36,454 bases of DNA from Janibacter anophelis NBRC 107843 (GTDB lineage: Bacteria > Actinomycetota > Actinomycetes > Actinomycetales > Dermatophilaceae). The stretch spans positions 1-36,454 of the forward strand of contig NZ_BCSQ01000035.1 of the NCBI RefSeq assembly GCF_001570945.1, in the 5' to 3' direction. The notes beneath the pieces are model-generated. The model did no database searches, was not told where the DNA came from, and saw nothing but the letters and a program-made list of their open reading frames with translations. Every line of letters begins with the position of its first letter. The stretch's first letter is position 1. Below, one piece after another: positions 33,644-36,454 of the stretch. A program made the position numbers and the translations under genes.

Positions 33644-36454
33644 ATGACCTACCCCAAGGTCTCCACCACCGACGCGACCACCGTCGCCGCCTCCCCGAGC
33701 TTCCCCGAGATCGAGCAGCACGTCCTCGACTACTGGGACGAGGACCAGACCTTCCAGGCCTCGATCGACGCGCGCGACCCGGGCGAGGACGGGGCGGGCG
33801 AGTTCGTCTTCTACGACGGACCCCCCTTCGCCAACGGGCTGCCGCACTACGGCCACCTGCTCACCGGCTACGTCAAGGACGTCGTCCCGCGCTACCAGAC
33901 GATGCGCGGCAAGCGCGTCGAGCGCCGCTTCGGCTGGGACACCCACGGCCTGCCCGCCGAGCTGGAGGCGATGCGCCAGCTCGGGCTGAAGACGACCGAC
34001 GAGATCCGTGAGCTCGGCATCGAGAAGTTCAACGCCGCCTGCCGCGAGTCGGTCCTGAAGTACACGGGGGAGTGGCGCGACTACGTGACCCGTCAGGCGC
34101 GCTGGGTCGACTTCGACAACGACTACAAGACGCTCAACCCCGGCTTCATGGAGTCGGTCATCTGGGCCTTCAAGTCGATGTACGACAAGGGCCTGGTCTA
34201 CGAGGGCTTCCGCGTGCTGCCCTACTGCTGGCAGGACGAGACCCCGCTGTCCAACCACGAGCTGCGCATGGACGACGACGTCTACCAGCAGCGCCAGGAC
34301 CCGGCCGTGACCGTCGGTCTGCAGATGGACACCACGGGCGCGGACCCGGTGCTCGACGGCGCCCACCTGCTCGTGTGGACGACCACGCCCTGGACCCTCC
34401 CGAGCCACCTGGCCGTCATGGTCGGCTCCGAGATCGATTACGTCGTCGTCGAGGCCCCCGTGCCCGGGGTCGACGGCAGCAGCGCCAAGTACGTCCTCGC
34501 GCAGGCCCGGCTCGGCCACTACGCCCGTGAGCTCGGCGACGAGCCCAACGTCCTCGGCCACTACACCGGCGCGCAGCTGGTCGGCCGCACCTACAGCCCG
34601 CCGATGTCGTACTACGCGGGCCACGCCAATGCCTTCCGCGTCGTCGCCGCCGACGACGCCGTGACGACGACCGACGGTTCCGGCCTGGTCCACACCGCCG
34701 GCGCCTTCGGTGAGGTCGACAAGGAGGTGACCGACCGCGAGGGCATCGAGGCGGTCATGCCCGTGGCCAAGGACGGCACCTTCACCGCGCCCGTCGACGA
34801 CTACGCTGGCCTGCTCGTCTTCGACGCCAACGGCCCGATCATCGACGCGCTCAAGGCGACGACCCGCGGCGAGCAGACCGACTCCGTCACGCCCGGCACG
34901 ATCCTGCTGCGCCGCGAGTCCTACGAGCACTCCTACCCGCACTGCTGGCGCTGCCGCCAGCCGCTGATCTACAAGGGCGTCGAGTCCTGGTTCGTCGAGG
35001 TCACGGCGATCAAGGACAGGATGCTCGCCAACAACGAGCAGATCACCTGGGTGCCCGAGCACGTCAAGCACGGTCAGTTCGGCAAGTGGCTGGAGAACGC
35101 CCGCGACTGGTCGATCACCCGCAACCGCTTCTGGGGCTCCCCGGTGCCGGTGTGGAAGTCCGACGACCCGGCGTACCCGCGCATCGACGTCTACGGCTCC
35201 TTCGAGGAGATCGAGCGCGACTTCGGTCGGCTGCCCGTGGACTCCGAGGGCCAGCCGGACCTGCACCGTCCCTTCGTCGACGAGCTGACGCGACCCAACC
35301 CGGACGACCCGACCGGCAAGTCGACGATGCGTCGCGTCGAGGACGTGCTCGACGTGTGGTTCGACTCCGGGTCGATGAGCTACGCCCAGGTGCACTACCC
35401 CTTCGAGAACGCCGACTGGTTCGAGCACCACTTCCCGGGTGACTTCATCGTCGAGTACATCGGCCAGACCCGCGGCTGGTTCTACACGCTGCACATCCTG
35501 GCCACGGCGCTCTTCGACCGGCCGGCCTTCTCCTCCGTCGTCTCCCACGGCATCGTCCTGGGCAACGACGGGCAGAAGATGAGCAAGTCGCTGCGCAACT
35601 ACCCGGACGTCTCCGAGGTCTTCGACCGCGACGGCGCCGACGCGATGCGCTGGTTCCTCATGTCCAGCCCGATCCTGCGCGGCGGCAACCTCGTCGTGAC
35701 CGAGCAGGGCATCCGCGAGGGCGTGCGGCAGGTGCTCATCCCGCTGTGGAACAGCTGGTCCTTCTTCGCCCTGTACGCCAATGCCCTCGGTGGTCCCGAC
35801 GGTGGCGGCTACGAGGCCACGTGGTCCACCGACTCCACCGACCCGCTCGACCGGTACCTGCTGGCCAAGCTGCGCGAGTTCGTCGAGGACGCGACCGCGC
35901 GGATGGACGTCTACGACATCGCCGGCGCCTGCGACAGCACGCGCAGCTTCACCGACGTGCTGACCAACTGGTACATCCGGCGCAGCCGGGAGCGGTTCTG
36001 GGCGACGGGTGAGGACCGGGCGGACGCGGAGCGGGCGTGCGACACGCTCTACACCGCGCTCGAGGTGCTCTGCCGCGTCGCCGCCCCCCTTCTGCCGCTC
36101 ACGACCGAGGAGATCTGGCGCGGCCTGACGGGGGAGCGCTCGGTGCACCTCGCTGACTGGCCGAACCCCGAGGAGCTGCCGGCCGACCACGAGCTCGTCG
36201 TCGCCATGGACACCGCGCGGGCGGTCTGCAGCTCGGCCAGCGCCCTGCGCAAGGCCAACAAGCTGCGCAACCGGCTGCCGCTGCGTGACCTCACCGTCGT
36301 CGTGCCCGAGGCGGCGCACCTCGCGGACTTCGGCGCGATCGTCGCCGACGAGGTCAACGTGCGACAGGTCAGCCTGCTCGACATCACCGACCCGGCGGCC
36401 GAGGAGTTCGGCGTGAGCCAGCGGCTCGCGGTCAACGCCCGCGCCGCCGGCCCG
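33644..36454 (+). CDS. ileS: Isoleucyl-tRNA synthetase (3' end beyond the window)
   Basis: 937 codons are present with no stop; actinobacterial IleRS is about 1040-1100 aa, so roughly 100 or more C-terminal residues are missing. The class I HIGH box reads HYGH at residues 68-71 within [11 protein letters not shown], and KMSKS is at 645-649 ([10 protein letters not shown]). [10 protein letters not shown] and the editing-domain segment [14 protein letters not shown] are present. The HYGH context and GWDTHGLP resemble the eukaryote-like type-2 IleRS, which is associated with mupirocin resistance, rather than the type-1 HIGH context. The ATG at 33644 has GGAG at 33632-33635. Expression is under the T-box leader. 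The clade assignment is inferred. Confidence 0.95.
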   Translation, partial: MTYPKVSTTDATTVAASPSFPEIEQHVLDYWDEDQTFQASIDARDPGEDGAGEFVFYDGPPFANGLPHYGHLLTGYVKDVVPRYQTMRGKRVERRFGWDTHGLPAELEAMRQLGLKTTDEIRELGIEKFNAACRESVLKYTGEWRDYVTRQARWVDFDNDYKTLNPGFMESVIWAFKSMYDKGLVYEGFRVLPYCWQDETPLSNHELRMDDDVYQQRQDPAVTVGLQMDTTGADPVLDGAHLLVWTTTPWTLPSHLAVMVGSEIDYVVVEAPVPGVDGSSAKYVLAQARLGHYARELGDEPNVLGHYTGAQLVGRTYSPPMSYYAGHANAFRVVAADDAVTTTDGSGLVHTAGAFGEVDKEVTDREGIEAVMPVAKDGTFTAPVDDYAGLLVFDANGPIIDALKATTRGEQTDSVTPGTILLRRESYEHSYPHCWRCRQPLIYKGVESWFVEVTAIKDRMLANNEQITWVPEHVKHGQFGKWLENARDWSITRNRFWGSPVPVWKSDDPAYPRIDVYGSFEEIERDFGRLPVDSEGQPDLHRPFVDELTRPNPDDPTGKSTMRRVEDVLDVWFDSGSMSYAQVHYPFENADWFEHHFPGDFIVEYIGQTRGWFYTLHILATALFDRPAFSSVVSHGIVLGNDGQKMSKSLRNYPDVSEVFDRDGADAMRWFLMSSPILRGGNLVVTEQGIREGVRQVLIPLWNSWSFFALYANALGGPDGGGYEATWSTDSTDPLDRYLLAKLREFVEDATARMDVYDIAGACDSTRSFTDVLTNWYIRRSRERFWATGEDRADAERACDTLYTALEVLCRVAAPLLPLTTEEIWRGLTGERSVHLADWPNPEELPADHELVVAMDTARAVCSSASALRKANKLRNRLPLRDLTVVVPEAAHLADFGAIVADEVNVRQVSLLDITDPAAEEFGVSQRLAVNARAAGP

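Noticed and set aside
33497-36319. 940-codon open frame antisense to ileS
   Set aside because: Same G+C shadow effect; the plus strand encodes IleRS with intact HYGH and KMSKS motifs.

Overview
The window is high-G+C DNA (roughly 70% by eye) with dense coding on both strands, frequent GTG and TTG starts, TANNNT-type -10 boxes and several probable leaderless mRNAs. These features, the order tig - MFS - thioesterase - GH13 enzyme - clpP1 - clpP2 - clpX - valS, a mycothiol-dependent-nitroreductase homologue, a DUF4916 protein and a T-box-controlled type-2-like IleRS point to an actinomycete, probably order Micrococcales (Intrasporangiaceae-like). The genus is not established. I see no insertion sequence, prophage or CRISPR array. 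It reads as a stable core chromosome segment.

Layout. (1) 42-6656: mscS and pepN (minus), then a divergent run of a DsbA-fold nitroreductase homologue, rpiB, a membrane SpoIIE-type phosphatase and trmB. (2) 6693-7626: a secreted AMIN-like protein and two divergent tRNA genes, Gly(TCC) and Pro(TGG). (3) 7667-10821: a cation/proton antiporter with an RCK-like tail, facing a dienelactone hydrolase and a small membrane protein. (4) 10940-20192: protein quality control (tig, clpP1P2, clpX) interleaved with an MFS permease, a PaaI-type thioesterase, a trehalose-synthase-like GH13 enzyme and a TIMP-like surface protein. (5) 20232-27280: a C39-like peptidase overlapping valS tail to tail, a plsC-type acyltransferase, an ABC exporter divergent from a MarR regulator, and a DUF4916 protein. 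(6) 27360-33365 (minus): a cobalamin riboswitch followed by five tightly packed genes. These encode two surface-anchored proteins that resemble the two halves of intrinsic factor/transcobalamin, then EcfT, a fused EcfA-EcfA' and an EcfS. (7) 33399-36454: an ileS T-box leader and ileS, cut by the window end.

The most interesting system is region 6. The alpha/alpha-toroid domain and the DUF4430-like domain that clamp vitamin B12 in animal carriers appear here as two adjacent membrane-anchored proteins. Both lie under a B12 riboswitch and are translationally coupled to, or directly followed by, a complete ECF transporter. I infer a split surface receptor that hands a corrinoid to an ECF importer. 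A second window-wide signal is a dispersed 9-mer, CGAAGGGGG, present at least 24 times on the two strands where base composition predicts about one. It occurs as inverted pairs in a terminator and in the T-box leader. No gene-free stretch exceeds 300 bases except 33146-33643, which holds the two divergent riboregulators.
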